Below are positions 36,312 to 45,908 of a stretch of 64,000 nt of DNA, piece after piece. Origin of the DNA: Paenibacillus agricola (lineage in GTDB: Bacteria > Bacillota > Bacilli > Paenibacillales > NBRC-103111); assembly GCF_011440305.1 (NCBI RefSeq), contig NZ_JAAOIW010000007.1, forward strand, positions 124,001 to 188,000. The letters run 5' to 3'. The position numbers and the translations under genes are program-made. Each line of letters begins with the position of its first letter. Position 1 is the stretch's first letter. The notes beneath the pieces are model-generated. The model saw only the letters and a list, made by a program, of their open reading frames with translations, did not search any database and had not been told where the DNA came from.

Positions 36312-37223
36312 TTGAGATTAGAAAAGTTTCATGGAATCATACCGGCCTTTTATGCATGCTATGATGATCAAGGAAATATCTCAGAAGCCCGCACTAAAAA
36401 TTTATGTGATTATTTATATGAGAAAAAGGTTCAAGGCGTCTATGTCGGAGGAAGTTCCGGCGAGTGCATTTACCAAAACCTTGAAGAACGTAAAGCAGTA
36501 TTCAGCTATGTTGCGAAGTATTTGAAAGGCAAAATGACATTAATCGCCCATGTGGGTGCACCTTCCACGAGAGACAGTGTTGAATTGGCAAAACATGCAG
36601 CAGAATTGGGATATGATGCTTTATCTGCGATTCCACCTATTTATTTCAAATTACCTGACAGTGCTGTATATAAATATTGGAGCGAAATTATCGAAGCAAC
36701 GCCACTAGATTTTATTATTTATAATATTCCTCAAACAACAGGATACACGTTGACAACAGCGTTATTCGAGAAGCTTCTTGTGAACAAAAAGGTTATTGGT
36801 GTTAAAAACTCATCGATGCCAACGATGGATATCGAACGCTTCAAAAGAGCTGGCGGAGACGATGTTATCGTATTCAACGGTCCTGATGAGCAATACGTTG
36901 CTGGAAGAATCATGGGCGCTGATGGTGGGATTGGCGGCACTTATAGTGCGATGCCCGAATTATTCTTACAAGCTAATGAATTCGTTAAACAAGGTAAGTT
37001 TGAAGAAGCCAAACAGATCCAAAGCACTATCAATGACATCATTATCGCTTTGTGCTCACAAAAGGGCTCCATGTACGCAGTAATCAAAGAAGTCCTTAAT
37101 AGAAGAGGCGTAAACGTAGGTAGTGTAAGGGCACCGCTGGAAGGAATAACCAACGAGGATTCCGGTCCAATCGATGGCATTATTCAAATGATCGATCAGG
37201 CTATTGTACGTTTTTGCAAGTGA
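36312..37223 (+). CDS. nanA: N-acetylneuraminate lyase (DapA/NanA family)
   Basis: A 303-residue (beta/alpha)8 aldolase. It would split N-acetylneuraminate into N-acetylmannosamine and pyruvate. Active-site residues are the tyrosine in IIYNIPQTTG, the Schiff-base lysine in VIGVKNSS, and the GGSSGE carboxylate-binding loop near residue 47. The dihydrodipicolinate synthase branch has the same fold, but the neighbours nanE, nanK and yhcH settle the role. The start is TTG 36312, 7 nt after AGGAGG, so initiation is strong despite the rare codon. It is the first gene of an operon controlled by the two upstream operator repeats. Confidence 0.92.
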   Translation: MRLEKFHGIIPAFYACYDDQGNISEARTKNLCDYLYEKKVQGVYVGGSSGECIYQNLEERKAVFSYVAKYLKGKMTLIAHVGAPSTRDSVELAKHAAELGYDALSAIPPIYFKLPDSAVYKYWSEIIEATPLDFIIYNIPQTTGYTLTTALFEKLLVNKKVIGVKNSSMPTMDIERFKRAGGDDVIVFNGPDEQYVAGRIMGADGGIGGTYSAMPELFLQANEFVKQGKFEEAKQIQSTINDIIIALCSQKGSMYAVIKEVLNRRGVNVGSVRAPLEGITNEDSGPIDGIIQMIDQAIVRFCK

Positions 37224-37876
37224 TGCCCATGAAAAAGACGATTGTATGTTTCGGGGACTCCAATACTTGGGGCTACGATGCGGAAACCAATTTGAGGTTC
37301 GATGAGGATACGCGATGGACGTCTCTTCTCGCTTCTCATCTTGGGAGTCCGTACCGTGTGATAGAAGAAGGCCTCAGCGGTAGAACGAGTGTATGTGATG
37401 ACCCTTTAACGGAGGGGCTGTCGGGGTTATCTTATCTCTATCCGTGTTTAATGTCCCATTCACCCTTGCATTTGGTTGTGATCATGCTCGGAACCAATGA
37501 CACGAAGGAACGTTTCGGTTTAACATCTTACAACATCGCACAAGGTATCGTAAGACTCGCGAAGAAAGCCAGAGGAACCGCTTCAGGCATATCCGGTCAG
37601 GCTCCAGAAGTTCTAGTTATTGCTCCACCTCCGATCGGAGAGAAGTATATCGACACACCCATAGGCAAACCGATGGGGAGTCAGTGCAGCGCAAAATCGT
37701 TGGAGCTGGCTGAACACCTGGAAAATCTGCTTAAAGGGACGGGCATTTATTTTGCAGATTCAAAATCGTATGTCTCCATGAATGAGATCGACTACATGCA
37801 TCTTAATCTGGATGGGCATCAAAAAATGGCTAACTTTATGCGGGGTCAGATCACAAGTATTTTAAACGAGAGGTAG
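37223..37876 (+). CDS. Cytoplasmic SGNH/GDSL esterase in the sialic acid operon
   Basis: A 217-residue SGNH hydrolase without a signal peptide. Block I FGDSNTWG carries the nucleophile near residue 13, the GTND block supplies asparagine near residue 94, and DYMHLNLDGH holds the catalytic Asp and His near the C-terminus. The ATG at 37223 overlaps the nanA stop (TGATG), so translation is coupled; ATG 37229 is an alternative. Between nanA and the transporter genes it most likely removes O-acetyl groups from imported sialic acid. Activity on other esters is possible. Confidence 0.85.
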   Translation: MPMKKTIVCFGDSNTWGYDAETNLRFDEDTRWTSLLASHLGSPYRVIEEGLSGRTSVCDDPLTEGLSGLSYLYPCLMSHSPLHLVVIMLGTNDTKERFGLTSYNIAQGIVRLAKKARGTASGISGQAPEVLVIAPPPIGEKYIDTPIGKPMGSQCSAKSLELAEHLENLLKGTGIYFADSKSYVSMNEIDYMHLNLDGHQKMANFMRGQITSILNER

Positions 37877-37883
37877 TGTATAC

Positions 37884-39302
37884 ATGAAAAGAAAGCGCCT
37901 ACTTATATCTGCTAGTGCTCTATTGATGTTGACTTCGGCTATTGCGGGATGTTCGAGCGGCAATAATGAAGCTAACAGTGGAACCGGAACCGATGCGGGA
38001 TCGACTGCTACTGGGAAAAAGGTTGAACTCAAGGTTTGGCTGACGCCTCAGTGGAAAGGTGTCTTGGATGCTTCGGAACCGGGCGCCGACTATGACAGCT
38101 TTTTGAAATACGCAGCTCAGAAATTTTCGGCACAATACACGAAATATGATGCGAAAATCAACGTGGAAGTGATTGCCGGCGATCAGCGTGATCAGCTTCT
38201 CAACGTTAATTTAAGCAGTGGAACAGCTCCAGATGTCTTCTTCGAGAGTATTTTTGCAATGGGGGATTATGCTCACCGTGGCGCATTGGTACCGTTAAAC
38301 GATATTGTGGACGACGCATCTAAAAGCGATATTGCCCAAAGCTACTGGGATGCTACCACTTTTGGAGATAGTATTTATTTCTATCCATTTCAAAACAATC
38401 CAGGAACCTTGGTGTACAATGCAGATATGTTTAAAGCCGCAGGCTTAGATAAGTTCATTGGCGGAGAAAATGAAATTAAAACATGGACTTTAGATGAATA
38501 CGAACAAATCTTGAAAGGTCTTAAAGACAATCTACCTAAAGATAAGTATTCCAATGCTTACCCAATGTCTTTATTTGCCGTAAATAACCAAGGGGATACA
38601 TGGAACCTTGCTTATATGAGAATGTTTGGAAACAAATTCTTTGATGATCAGGGGAATATTGCTCTAGATGATGCGAAGGGTGCTAAGGCTGCGGCTTGGT
38701 TGAAGAAAATCACAGATGCAGGTTATACGAACCCAGGTCCTGAATCCGTGTCGTCCAATGATGCTAACGGGATGTTCCTGAATCAGCAGCTTGCGATCAG
38801 CTTCACGAATCCGATACTGTACAACAACGCGAAAATCGATATGGCTAGCGGTAAATCGACCAAGTTTGATTCACGACTTGCCAACATTCCATCGGAAAGC
38901 GGAGATCCACTATCCTTCACCTATGTAGTTGGAGCCAGTGTATTCCAGAATAAAGATGCAACTAAAGTCGAAGTGGCAAAAGATTTTGTTAAATTCTTCT
39001 CTAGTGATCCTGAATTGGTGAAATCCTCTAAGAACGGTATTCCTGTAAGAACTTCCGTTTCCGAGGCGTTCAAGAGCGAAAAACCACTGTTTGCTGCATA
39101 CAATGCCAATTCCAAATATTTGTTTAATTTTACCGGTAACGTTCCGGGATATAGCCAACTAAGGGAAGTTCTTTATCCTGGGCTTCAGGCCTTGTATACA
39201 GGAGCCAAAACACCTGAGCAGTTCGTGAAGGAATATCAGGCCAATGGGAACAAGGTTATTAAAACAAATAAAGAGAATTCAGTCATCTACCAAAAAAAGT
39301 AA
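37884..39302 (+). CDS. Sugar-binding lipoprotein of the sialic acid ABC importer
   Basis: A 472-residue extracellular solute-binding protein of family 1 (CUT1 importers). The signal peptide ends in the lipobox IAGC near residue 23. A Gly/Ser/Thr linker and a two-lobe binding fold follow, including KLKVWLTPQW-type start of the mature domain near residue 45. GAGAGG lies 9 nt before the ATG. It sits between nanA and two permease genes, so sialic acid or a sialylated oligosaccharide is the expected ligand. Confidence 0.9.
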   Translation: MKRKRLLISASALLMLTSAIAGCSSGNNEANSGTGTDAGSTATGKKVELKVWLTPQWKGVLDASEPGADYDSFLKYAAQKFSAQYTKYDAKINVEVIAGDQRDQLLNVNLSSGTAPDVFFESIFAMGDYAHRGALVPLNDIVDDASKSDIAQSYWDATTFGDSIYFYPFQNNPGTLVYNADMFKAAGLDKFIGGENEIKTWTLDEYEQILKGLKDNLPKDKYSNAYPMSLFAVNNQGDTWNLAYMRMFGNKFFDDQGNIALDDAKGAKAAAWLKKITDAGYTNPGPESVSSNDANGMFLNQQLAISFTNPILYNNAKIDMASGKSTKFDSRLANIPSESGDPLSFTYVVGASVFQNKDATKVEVAKDFVKFFSSDPELVKSSKNGIPVRTSVSEAFKSEKPLFAAYNANSKYLFNFTGNVPGYSQLREVLYPGLQALYTGAKTPEQFVKEYQANGNKVIKTNKENSVIYQKK

Positions 39303-39372
39303 TTAAATAAAACGATTAACAGTCTTAGGATCAACAGAGGTCCTAAGGCTGCTAATTAGAAAGGTACAACTT

Positions 39373-40251
39373 ATGAAATTGCGTAATCAATCCACCAAAG
39401 AAAGTATTACCGGTTATTTCTTTATCTTGCCGCAGATGCTGATTTTCTTAGTTTTTCTGGTATATCCGATTATTGAAGGCATAAGGCTTAGTTTGTATCA
39501 GATCAATTATCAAAGCGAGAAGTTTGTTGGACTGGACAATTACGTGACGCTGTTTAATGATCCTGTATTTTATAAAGCTCTTTTTAATACGGTTGTGTTC
39601 GTAGTTTTTATCGTTATCTTAACGGTTGGTTTTGCATTGTTTGTCGCGTCCGCCGTATTCGATAAAAATGCTAAGTATGTCTCATTCATTAGAGGAAGCT
39701 ACTATATACCCGTAATGGTATCTATGGTCGTTATGAGTATGGTGTGGAGCTTCTTGCTGAATCCTGCTAATGGACTTATTTCCTATTTTTCTAAGGAAAT
39801 GGGTATGGGGACGGTTAATCTCCTCGGGAAAACACAGACGGTTATGCCGGTTATTATATTCGTAACATTCGTTACAAATGTTGGGCAAGCAATCATCCTG
39901 TATATTGCTGCGATGCTCGGTGTTTCTAAAGATCTGTTTGAAGCTGCGGAAGTGGATGGTGCCAGCAGATGGCAAGTTATTTTCAAAATCCTGATTCCTT
40001 CTGTCAGATCTACGACGATATACATTGTCATTATCAACATCATTGCGGTTTTGAAAATATTCGTTGTTATCCAGCTCTTAACAGGCGGGGGACCGAATAA
40101 CTCCTCTGTGACATTAATGTACTATTTATATAATAATGCCTTTAAATTTAATCAACTCGGTACAGCTTCAGCGGTAGGAGTTATTATGTTCGTGATTACA
40201 TTGTTGTTGTCCATGCCTCAGTTAAGAAGTTTGATTAAGGATGATAAGTAA
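39373..40251 (+). CDS. Sialic acid importer permease 1
   Basis: A 292-residue CUT1 permease (UgpA/MalF type) with six transmembrane helices. The EAA loop LFEAAEVDGASRWQVIFKI lies near residue 200. It pairs with the permease encoded next. The ATG follows GAAAGG by about 7 nt, 70 bp after the binding protein stop. Confidence 0.92.
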   Translation: MKLRNQSTKESITGYFFILPQMLIFLVFLVYPIIEGIRLSLYQINYQSEKFVGLDNYVTLFNDPVFYKALFNTVVFVVFIVILTVGFALFVASAVFDKNAKYVSFIRGSYYIPVMVSMVVMSMVWSFLLNPANGLISYFSKEMGMGTVNLLGKTQTVMPVIIFVTFVTNVGQAIILYIAAMLGVSKDLFEAAEVDGASRWQVIFKILIPSVRSTTIYIVIINIIAVLKIFVVIQLLTGGGPNNSSVTLMYYLYNNAFKFNQLGTASAVGVIMFVITLLLSMPQLRSLIKDDK

Positions 40252-40264
40252 GGGGGTAGTCAGT

Positions 40265-41107
40265 ATGGCGAAGACAAATAACAAGAAAAAAATGGAAAAA
40301 TTTGATGTGATATCGAATGTGATCATCTTTCTTCTTGCGCTTTTCAACTTGTTTCCTTTGTATTGGTTATTTACTAGTTCTCTAAAAAACAGCTCGGATG
40401 TTGTGAAGATGCCGCCTGACTGGTGGCCTTCTACAATTACTTTCTCCAACTATGCGGATGTGTTTCAAAGCCAACCGGCTTTAAGATGGGCATTCAACAG
40501 CTTATATGTATCTGGTGTTACCACAGTCCTTGTTATCATCGTAGGTGCGATGGCTGCATACTCCTTCTCAAAACTTACGTTTAAAGGCAAAGACACCATA
40601 TTCATCATTTTTATTGCGAGTCTGATGATTCCTAAAGAAATCATGATTGTGCCTTTGTTCCGGATCACACAACAATTCGGGATGGTCAATAGTTTCAACG
40701 GGATGATCTGGCCGAACGTCGCTACCGCTTTTGGCGTATTCTTATTAAAAGGTTTTTTCGATGCGACACCGAATGCATTAAGAGAAGCAGCTAGAATTGA
40801 TGGCGCTGGCGAATGGAAGACTTTTGTTCAGATTATGCTGCCTATTGTTAAACCGGGTATCGGCGCATTATTTATATTGAACTTCGTTCAAGTTTGGAAC
40901 GATTACTTATGGCAATCCGTCGTAGGTCAAGAGAAAAACATGAAAACTTTGATGGTGGGTACCGCAACCTTGATGCAGGATTTGAATCCGAACTTTGCAT
41001 ATAAGATGGCAGGGGCTACGGTTGCTGCAATTCCGATGCTGTTGATCTTCATATTATTCCAACGGTACTTTACTCAAGGAATGACGGCTGGGGCAGTTAA
41101 AGAGTAA
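40265..41107 (+). CDS. Sialic acid importer permease 2
   Basis: A 280-residue CUT1 permease (UgpE/MalG type) with six transmembrane helices. The EAA loop [16 protein letters not shown] lies near residue 175, and the C-terminus [12 protein letters not shown] is characteristic. I start at ATG 40265, about 9 nt after AAGGGGG and 13 bp after the previous stop; the frame from 40241 overlaps that gene. No ATPase gene is present in the operon. Confidence 0.92.
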   Translation: MAKTNNKKKMEKFDVISNVIIFLLALFNLFPLYWLFTSSLKNSSDVVKMPPDWWPSTITFSNYADVFQSQPALRWAFNSLYVSGVTTVLVIIVGAMAAYSFSKLTFKGKDTIFIIFIASLMIPKEIMIVPLFRITQQFGMVNSFNGMIWPNVATAFGVFLLKGFFDATPNALREAARIDGAGEWKTFVQIMLPIVKPGIGALFILNFVQVWNDYLWQSVVGQEKNMKTLMVGTATLMQDLNPNFAYKMAGATVAAIPMLLIFILFQRYFTQGMTAGAVKE

Positions 41108-41133
41108 ATATTATAGGTATGGAGTGGGGATAT

Positions 41134-41823
41134 ATGTATACAAAGAAAAATATACTCGAGATGATACAAAAAAAACTGGTTGTTTCTTGTCAAGCACTGC
41201 CTGAAGAACCGTTGCATAGCCCATTTATAATGGGAAGAATGGCGTATGCGGCTTACTTGGGTGGAGCCTCAGGCATTCGAGCTAACAGTGTAGCAGATAT
41301 TAAAGAAATCAAGACAACAGTAGATTTACCCATTATCGGGATCATTAAGCAGGTTTACGAAGGATTTGATGTGTTTATTACCCCTACTATGAAGGAAATC
41401 GATGCGCTTTGCCTTGAAGGTGTGGATATGATCGCAATCGATGCGACGGATCGCCCAAGACCGGATGGCTTGACCCTAACGGAACTGTTTACACAAGTAA
41501 AAGCCAAGTACAAGGATCAGCTCTTTATGGCGGATTGCTCCACGTATGAAGAAGCGCTTAAGGCTGTTGAGCTTGGGTTTGACACGATCGGGACGACTTT
41601 AAGCGGATATACAGCAGCGACAAAAGAGAAGTCTTTGCCTGATTTTGATTTAGTTGAGAAGCTTGTGAATACTATTTCCGTTCCAGTAATTGCAGAAGGC
41701 GGCATTTCGACACCTGAGGAACTGAAAAGAATATATGACCTAGGTGTGTATTCGGCGGTGGTGGGGTCTGCCATTACAAGACCGATGGATATCACCCTAA
41801 AATTCATGAAGGCTGTTCATTAA
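41134..41823 (+). CDS. nanE: N-acetylmannosamine-6-phosphate 2-epimerase
   Basis: A 229-residue TIM-barrel enzyme converting N-acetylmannosamine-6-phosphate to N-acetylglucosamine-6-phosphate. Conserved stretches are [13 protein letters not shown] near the N-terminus, [16 protein letters not shown], and [12 protein letters not shown]. The ATG at 41134 follows GGAGTGGGG; the frame from 41119 starts on a weaker codon. It lies 27 bp after the permease gene and 3 bp before nanK. Confidence 0.95.
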   Translation: MYTKKNILEMIQKKLVVSCQALPEEPLHSPFIMGRMAYAAYLGGASGIRANSVADIKEIKTTVDLPIIGIIKQVYEGFDVFITPTMKEIDALCLEGVDMIAIDATDRPRPDGLTLTELFTQVKAKYKDQLFMADCSTYEEALKAVELGFDTIGTTLSGYTAATKEKSLPDFDLVEKLVNTISVPVIAEGGISTPEELKRIYDLGVYSAVVGSAITRPMDITLKFMKAVH

Positions 41824-41826
41824 CCT

Positions 41827-42708
41827 ATGGCGATGAAAATTTTAGCGGCGGATATCGGTGGTACCAACACCAAGATGGGCATCTGTGATGAACGTGGACA
41901 TATCGATCAATTTAAAGAATATCCCACTGAGAGCCATTTGGGAGGTACCCATGTCATAGAAAGATTGCTTGTCCAGTTGGCAGCGTATCCTGATTACGAT
42001 GCCATTGCCATCAGTACGGCTGGACAAGTAAATACCGAAGAAGGGTATATTGTTTATGCTAACGAAAATATTCCCAATTACACAGGTATGAAGATTAAAG
42101 AGATCGTTGAAAATCGTTTTCACAAGCCGGTCAAGGTAGAGAATGACGTAAATGCTGCTGCACTTGGAGAGGCCTATTTCGGTGCAGCGCAATTGTTTCA
42201 TGATTTCTTATGCCTTACATTTGGTACGGGAATCGGTGGAGCTATCGTTATCAATCGTCAAATATACCGAGGAGCGAACGGTGTGGCGGCGGAATTTGGC
42301 CATATTATTACGCGTCCATTGTCAGAAATGAGCGACGGAACGAAAAAAACTTACTATGAAACTTATGCCTCAACCACAGCCTTGGTACGAATGGCCAAAC
42401 AAGCGGATTCGGAATGTGTGGACGGGAAAGTTATTTTTGATAAAATAAGACTAGGAAACGAACCATTAAATCAAATTGTACAGTCTTGGGCTGCTGAAGT
42501 ATCTGTTGGCTTGGCTTCACTCATTCATATTTTCAATCCCGCAGCTATTATTGTAGGGGGCGGTGTGATGGAGCAAGATCACTTAGTTCGTTTAGTTGAG
42601 GCACAAACCAAAGATTTGATCATGGAAAGTTTCTCGGACGTCAAAATTCTTAAGGCTTCCCTTGGGAATAAGGCTGGTTTATTAGGTGCGGCATCCCTTT
42701 TTCTATAA
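41827..42708 (+). CDS. nanK: ROK-family N-acetylmannosamine kinase
   Basis: A 293-residue ROK sugar kinase, placed by its neighbours as ManNAc kinase. The phosphate motif ADIGGTNTKMG is at residues 6-16, ENDVNAAALGEAYFG supplies the catalytic Asp near residue 103, and GTGIGGAIVI follows. The usual ROK zinc site (CxCGxxGC after GH) is missing; the stretch after EFGHIITR holds no cysteines. Zinc-free NanK proteins are known, so activity is still likely. The start may be ATG 41827 or 41833; there is no clear ribosome binding site, so coupling to nanE is probable. Confidence 0.88.
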   Translation: MAMKILAADIGGTNTKMGICDERGHIDQFKEYPTESHLGGTHVIERLLVQLAAYPDYDAIAISTAGQVNTEEGYIVYANENIPNYTGMKIKEIVENRFHKPVKVENDVNAAALGEAYFGAAQLFHDFLCLTFGTGIGGAIVINRQIYRGANGVAAEFGHIITRPLSEMSDGTKKTYYETYASTTALVRMAKQADSECVDGKVIFDKIRLGNEPLNQIVQSWAAEVSVGLASLIHIFNPAAIIVGGGVMEQDHLVRLVEAQTKDLIMESFSDVKILKASLGNKAGLLGAASLFL

Positions 42709-42778
42709 TGATCATGGCGCAGCTGTAACCGTTGGATGTCCTATATATTCGAATCCTGAGGATAAATGAGGTGATAGT

Positions 42779-43633
42779 TTGCGCGCAATCAATATTTTTA
42801 CAACGATTAATTCTCAGTACAACAACTTAACAAATACGGAAAAAAAAGTGGCGGACTATGTCCTTGAAAATCCGAAAAGTGTCGTATATATGTCGATTAC
42901 CGATCTTGCAGATGTTTGCGGAGTTGGAGAATCCAGCATATTCAGGTTTTGTAAGTCATTGAGCTATAAGGGTTATCAGGATTTCAAGATTGCAATAGCA
43001 CACAGCATCGCTGTGGAAAATGAAATCCCGCAGCTCACTGACAAGGTTCTAATGAATGATACGATCGAACAGGTTGCTTCTAAGGTGCTGGCTACGAATA
43101 TAAGCGCGTTAAACGAAACGTTTAATTTAATCGATAACTCCATCATCGACCAAGCCATTGACTATTTGCTACAAGCAGAACGAGTCATATTTTTTGGTGT
43201 CGGCTCCTCTTTAATGACGGCCATGGAAGCAAAAATTAAATTTATGCGCATTACCAATAAAACAGAATGCACCATCGATTCGCATCTTCAGATGATGTCA
43301 GCGGCTTTGATGACCAAACGGGATGTTGCTGTCATTATTTCTTATTCCGGTTCCACCAAGGATATCATTGAAGTGGCGGAGAAGGCGAAGGAATCCGGGG
43401 CAATTGTCATTTCAATTACTAGATTTGTGAAGTCTCCGCTGACTTCCTTTTCTGATCTAACATTGCTTTGCGGTGCAAATGAAGGCCCTCTACAGGGGGG
43501 GTCATTGTCTGCGAAGATTTCACAGCTCTACCTGTTGGATGTATTGTATGTTGAATATTTCAAAAGATCCTATGAGGTATCCATTAGGAATAAGGAAAGT
43601 ACGGCGAATTCGGTCGTCGTGAAATTGCTTTGA
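42779..43633 (+). CDS. RpiR-family transcriptional regulator of the sialic acid operon
   Basis: A 284-residue regulator. An N-terminal RpiR helix-turn-helix (about 1-77; ITDLADVCGVGESSIFRFCKSL) precedes a SIS sugar-phosphate-binding domain (about 125-255; FFGVGSSLMTAMEAKIKFM and VIISYSGSTKDIIEVA). It should sense a phosphosugar such as N-acetylmannosamine-6-phosphate and bind the repeats upstream of nanA. The start is TTG 42779, 5 nt after GAGGTG. It lies inside the operon, so it controls its own expression if the assignment is correct. Confidence 0.88.
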   Translation: MRAINIFTTINSQYNNLTNTEKKVADYVLENPKSVVYMSITDLADVCGVGESSIFRFCKSLSYKGYQDFKIAIAHSIAVENEIPQLTDKVLMNDTIEQVASKVLATNISALNETFNLIDNSIIDQAIDYLLQAERVIFFGVGSSLMTAMEAKIKFMRITNKTECTIDSHLQMMSAALMTKRDVAVIISYSGSTKDIIEVAEKAKESGAIVISITRFVKSPLTSFSDLTLLCGANEGPLQGGSLSAKISQLYLLDVLYVEYFKRSYEVSIRNKESTANSVVVKLL

Positions 43634-43688
43634 GTAATTGATTATATTAAACCGTTATCTATACAACGCGTTTGGGGGAAACTGGATC

Positions 43689-44156
43689 ATGATTTTAAGT
43701 TCGATGTCATTATGGGAAAATCAACGTAAGTTTGAGCACATAGTTATTGTAAAAGCCATAGAAGCACTCCAAACCATTCTCAAGGAAAATCCCGCTGAAG
43801 GACGAATCGAGATCCAAAGCGACCAGATGTACATGTCGCTTATGGAATTCGATGCCAAACCGATGAATGAGCAGCTGGCCGAGAAACACGAGTCGTATAT
43901 CGATGTTCATTATCTGATCGAAGGTGAAGAGACGATCGGATGGTCATCGCAGCAGGTAGGTGAGGTCTCTGTTAAACCTTATGATAGTGAACAGGATTAT
44001 GCGTTGTATGACCCGTCGGATGACGAAATTTTGCTTCAATTGAAGCCGGGTATGTTCGCCGTCTTTTTCCCTAATGATATTCACAGACCGGGCATGGGAT
44101 TAGCGAAGATCAAAAAAGCAGTTATCAAAATTCATGTCGGGTTGTTGTCTTCCTAA
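43689..44156 (+). CDS. YhcH/YjgK/YiaL family protein (sialic acid anomerase type)
   Basis: A 155-residue cupin-like protein of the YhcH (DUF386) family. Family stretches MSLMEFDAKP, HESYIDVHYLIEGEE and FAVFFPNDIHRPG include the metal-binding His and Glu. E. coli NanQ (YhcH) opens the ring of alpha-sialic acid for the lyase. The ATG at 43689 follows GGGGG by about 11 nt; the frame from 43638 lacks a ribosome binding site. It closes the operon before a strong terminator. Confidence 0.88.
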   Translation: MILSSMSLWENQRKFEHIVIVKAIEALQTILKENPAEGRIEIQSDQMYMSLMEFDAKPMNEQLAEKHESYIDVHYLIEGEETIGWSSQQVGEVSVKPYDSEQDYALYDPSDDEILLQLKPGMFAVFFPNDIHRPGMGLAKIKKAVIKIHVGLLSS

Positions 44157-44184
44157 CAACGTATCTTCTAACCCATAGAATAAC

Positions 44185-44230
44185 AACGAGAAAAAGCCGC
44201 TGCGAGTATGCACGGCTTTTTCTCGTTTTG
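44185..44230. terminator. Bidirectional terminator after the sialic acid operon
   Basis: AACGAGAAAAAGCCG (44185-44199) pairs with CGGCTTTTTCTCGTT (44213-44227), followed by TTG. It separates the sialic acid operon from the converging mhq operon. Confidence 0.88.
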
Positions 44231-44279
44231 CCTTTGCCGAACCTCTCGAGCATTTCTCGGTAGAATAGCTTGGGAGCCA

Positions 44280-44891
44280 TCATCCCGCAAAATGCTGCTT
44301 GTACCAACCAGCCGCCGCATTAACTTCCGATTGGGTTAGCTGGTGACCGAAGTTCTCCCAATGGACAATAACGGGCGCACCTGCACCGCTAAGCAATGCC
44401 TGCAATTCCTCAGTCTCCCTTGGAGGGCAGATCGGGTCATTGGTTCCCGCACCTATAAAGCAAGGGGTGCTGGATAAGTCAGGCAGCACCAGCCCGCGTA
44501 GGGGTACCATCGGATGGTGCAGCATTGCCCCGCGTAAGGCATCTTGATAGTGGAACAAGAGGCTTCCAACAATATTAGCTCCGTTGGAATAGCCGATGGC
44601 TACCAGATTATAGCGGTCAAATTTATAATCGACCGCAGCCTGGTCCAGGAAATCATTCAACTCCTTCGTGCGGAAAATAAGATCCTCCTCGTCGAAGATG
44701 CCCTCGGCCAGCCTGCGAAAAAACCTCGGCATGCCATTCTCCAGTACATTGCCCCTGATGCTTAGCACCGATGAAGCTGGCGCTATCAGACTTGCCAGTG
44801 GCAATAAATCATGCTCTGTGCCGCCCGTACCATGGAACAGAACCAGCACAGGTGCTTGCAGATCCGAGCCTTGTTGAAAAACATGCTTCAT
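44280..44891 (-). CDS. mhqD: MhqD-type alpha/beta hydrolase
   Basis: A 203-residue carboxylesterase/phospholipase-like hydrolase. The oxyanion motif HGTGG lies at residue 20, the nucleophile in GYSNGA near 100, Asp in GTNDPICP, and His in FGHQLT. It overlaps the ring-cleaving dioxygenase stop by 4 bp. In Bacillus the equivalent mhqD gene is induced by methylhydroquinone and catechol along with mhqO. Its substrate in detoxification is not settled. Confidence 0.85.
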   Translation of the reverse strand: MKHVFQQGSDLQAPVLVLFHGTGGTEHDLLPLASLIAPASSVLSIRGNVLENGMPRFFRRLAEGIFDEEDLIFRTKELNDFLDQAAVDYKFDRYNLVAIGYSNGANIVGSLLFHYQDALRGAMLHHPMVPLRGLVLPDLSSTPCFIGAGTNDPICPPRETEELQALLSGAGAPVIVHWENFGHQLTQSEVNAAAGWYKQHFAG

Positions 44892-45838
44892 GATGGGTTC
44901 GCCTCCAATACTCGCACTTCAATAGGGGGTAAGTTGCCTTCGACCTCGGCACGCTTAGCTTCCAGCCATTCCGGAAGCATCAGCTTCTCGCCAAGAGCCT
45001 CCTGCTGCTCGTCACGTGCAAATCCCGGCGGATCGGTGGCAATCTCGAACAAGATGCCGCCTTCCTCGCGGAAGTAAAGCGCATTGAAATATTGTCGGTC
45101 TACAATCGGCGTCGGATGGAAGCCGTGCTGCTCTACGTAGCTTCTCCATAATCCGTGCTCATTATCATCCTGGGCACGCCATGCGATATGATGCACGGTA
45201 CCCGCGCCCCCTGCGCCAAGCTCCATCGGCTTGATATTGACATCGACGATATTACCAAGGTCAGCCGGTGCTTGGTAGCGGGTATAGAAGGCATCCTCCC
45301 CGATCTTCTGCAGGCCCATGACCTGCACCAGCAGGCTGCCAGTTCGTTCGGGAGCTGTGCTATACAGCACTGCCCCACCGAAGCCCTTGATTGCTTTGTC
45401 AGCAGGAACGCCGCCAAATGACCAAGTGCTTGGCGCCCCTTCTTCACGCTCTACAAGCTCCAGCCGCAGCCCGTCTTTATCCGCAAATTGCAAATAGGTC
45501 TGGGAAAACCGTTCCGACTTCGTGAACGAAATACCGAAGCTGTTCAAGCGCTCCTCCCAAAAGCCAAGCGTTCCCGCAGGAACCGCATAAGTGGTAATCC
45601 CTACCTGACCCCCGCCGATGCGCCCCTTACGCGAGCCTGCATAAGGAAAAAACGTAATGATCGTGCCAGGGCTTCCCTGCCCATCGCCAAAGTACAGATG
45701 GTAAACCTCTGGGGCATCGAAGTTAATCGTTTTTTTAACTAATCTCAAGCCCAGCACTCCCGCATAAAAATCGACCGTTTCCTGCGCATGCCTCACAAAG
45801 GCTGTAATATGGTGAATACCTGCAGTTTGCATAGCCAT
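44888..45838 (-). CDS. mhqO: Ring-cleaving dioxygenase, MhqO type (VOC superfamily)
   Basis: A 316-residue extradiol-type dioxygenase made of two VOC (glyoxalase/bleomycin-resistance-like) modules, about residues 5-135 and 150-300. Candidate metal ligands are His in GIHHITAFV and in TVHHIAWR and Glu in ILFEIATDPPGF. Its closest known relatives open the ring of hydroquinones or catechols. The ATG at 45838 follows GGAG by 10 nt; the GTG at 45847 is too close. It is followed with a 4-bp overlap by the MhqD-type hydrolase and preceded by a nitroreductase. Confidence 0.88.
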   Translation of the reverse strand: MAMQTAGIHHITAFVRHAQETVDFYAGVLGLRLVKKTINFDAPEVYHLYFGDGQGSPGTIITFFPYAGSRKGRIGGGQVGITTYAVPAGTLGFWEERLNSFGISFTKSERFSQTYLQFADKDGLRLELVEREEGAPSTWSFGGVPADKAIKGFGGAVLYSTAPERTGSLLVQVMGLQKIGEDAFYTRYQAPADLGNIVDVNIKPMELGAGGAGTVHHIAWRAQDDNEHGLWRSYVEQHGFHPTPIVDRQYFNALYFREEGGILFEIATDPPGFARDEQQEALGEKLMLPEWLEAKRAEVEGNLPPIEVRVLEANPS

Positions 45839-45908
45839 TAGGGCCACTCTCCTTTTATATGAAGATAAATCTTATTGGAATGGGAATTAAGCCTCATGCT
45901 CAAATGGG

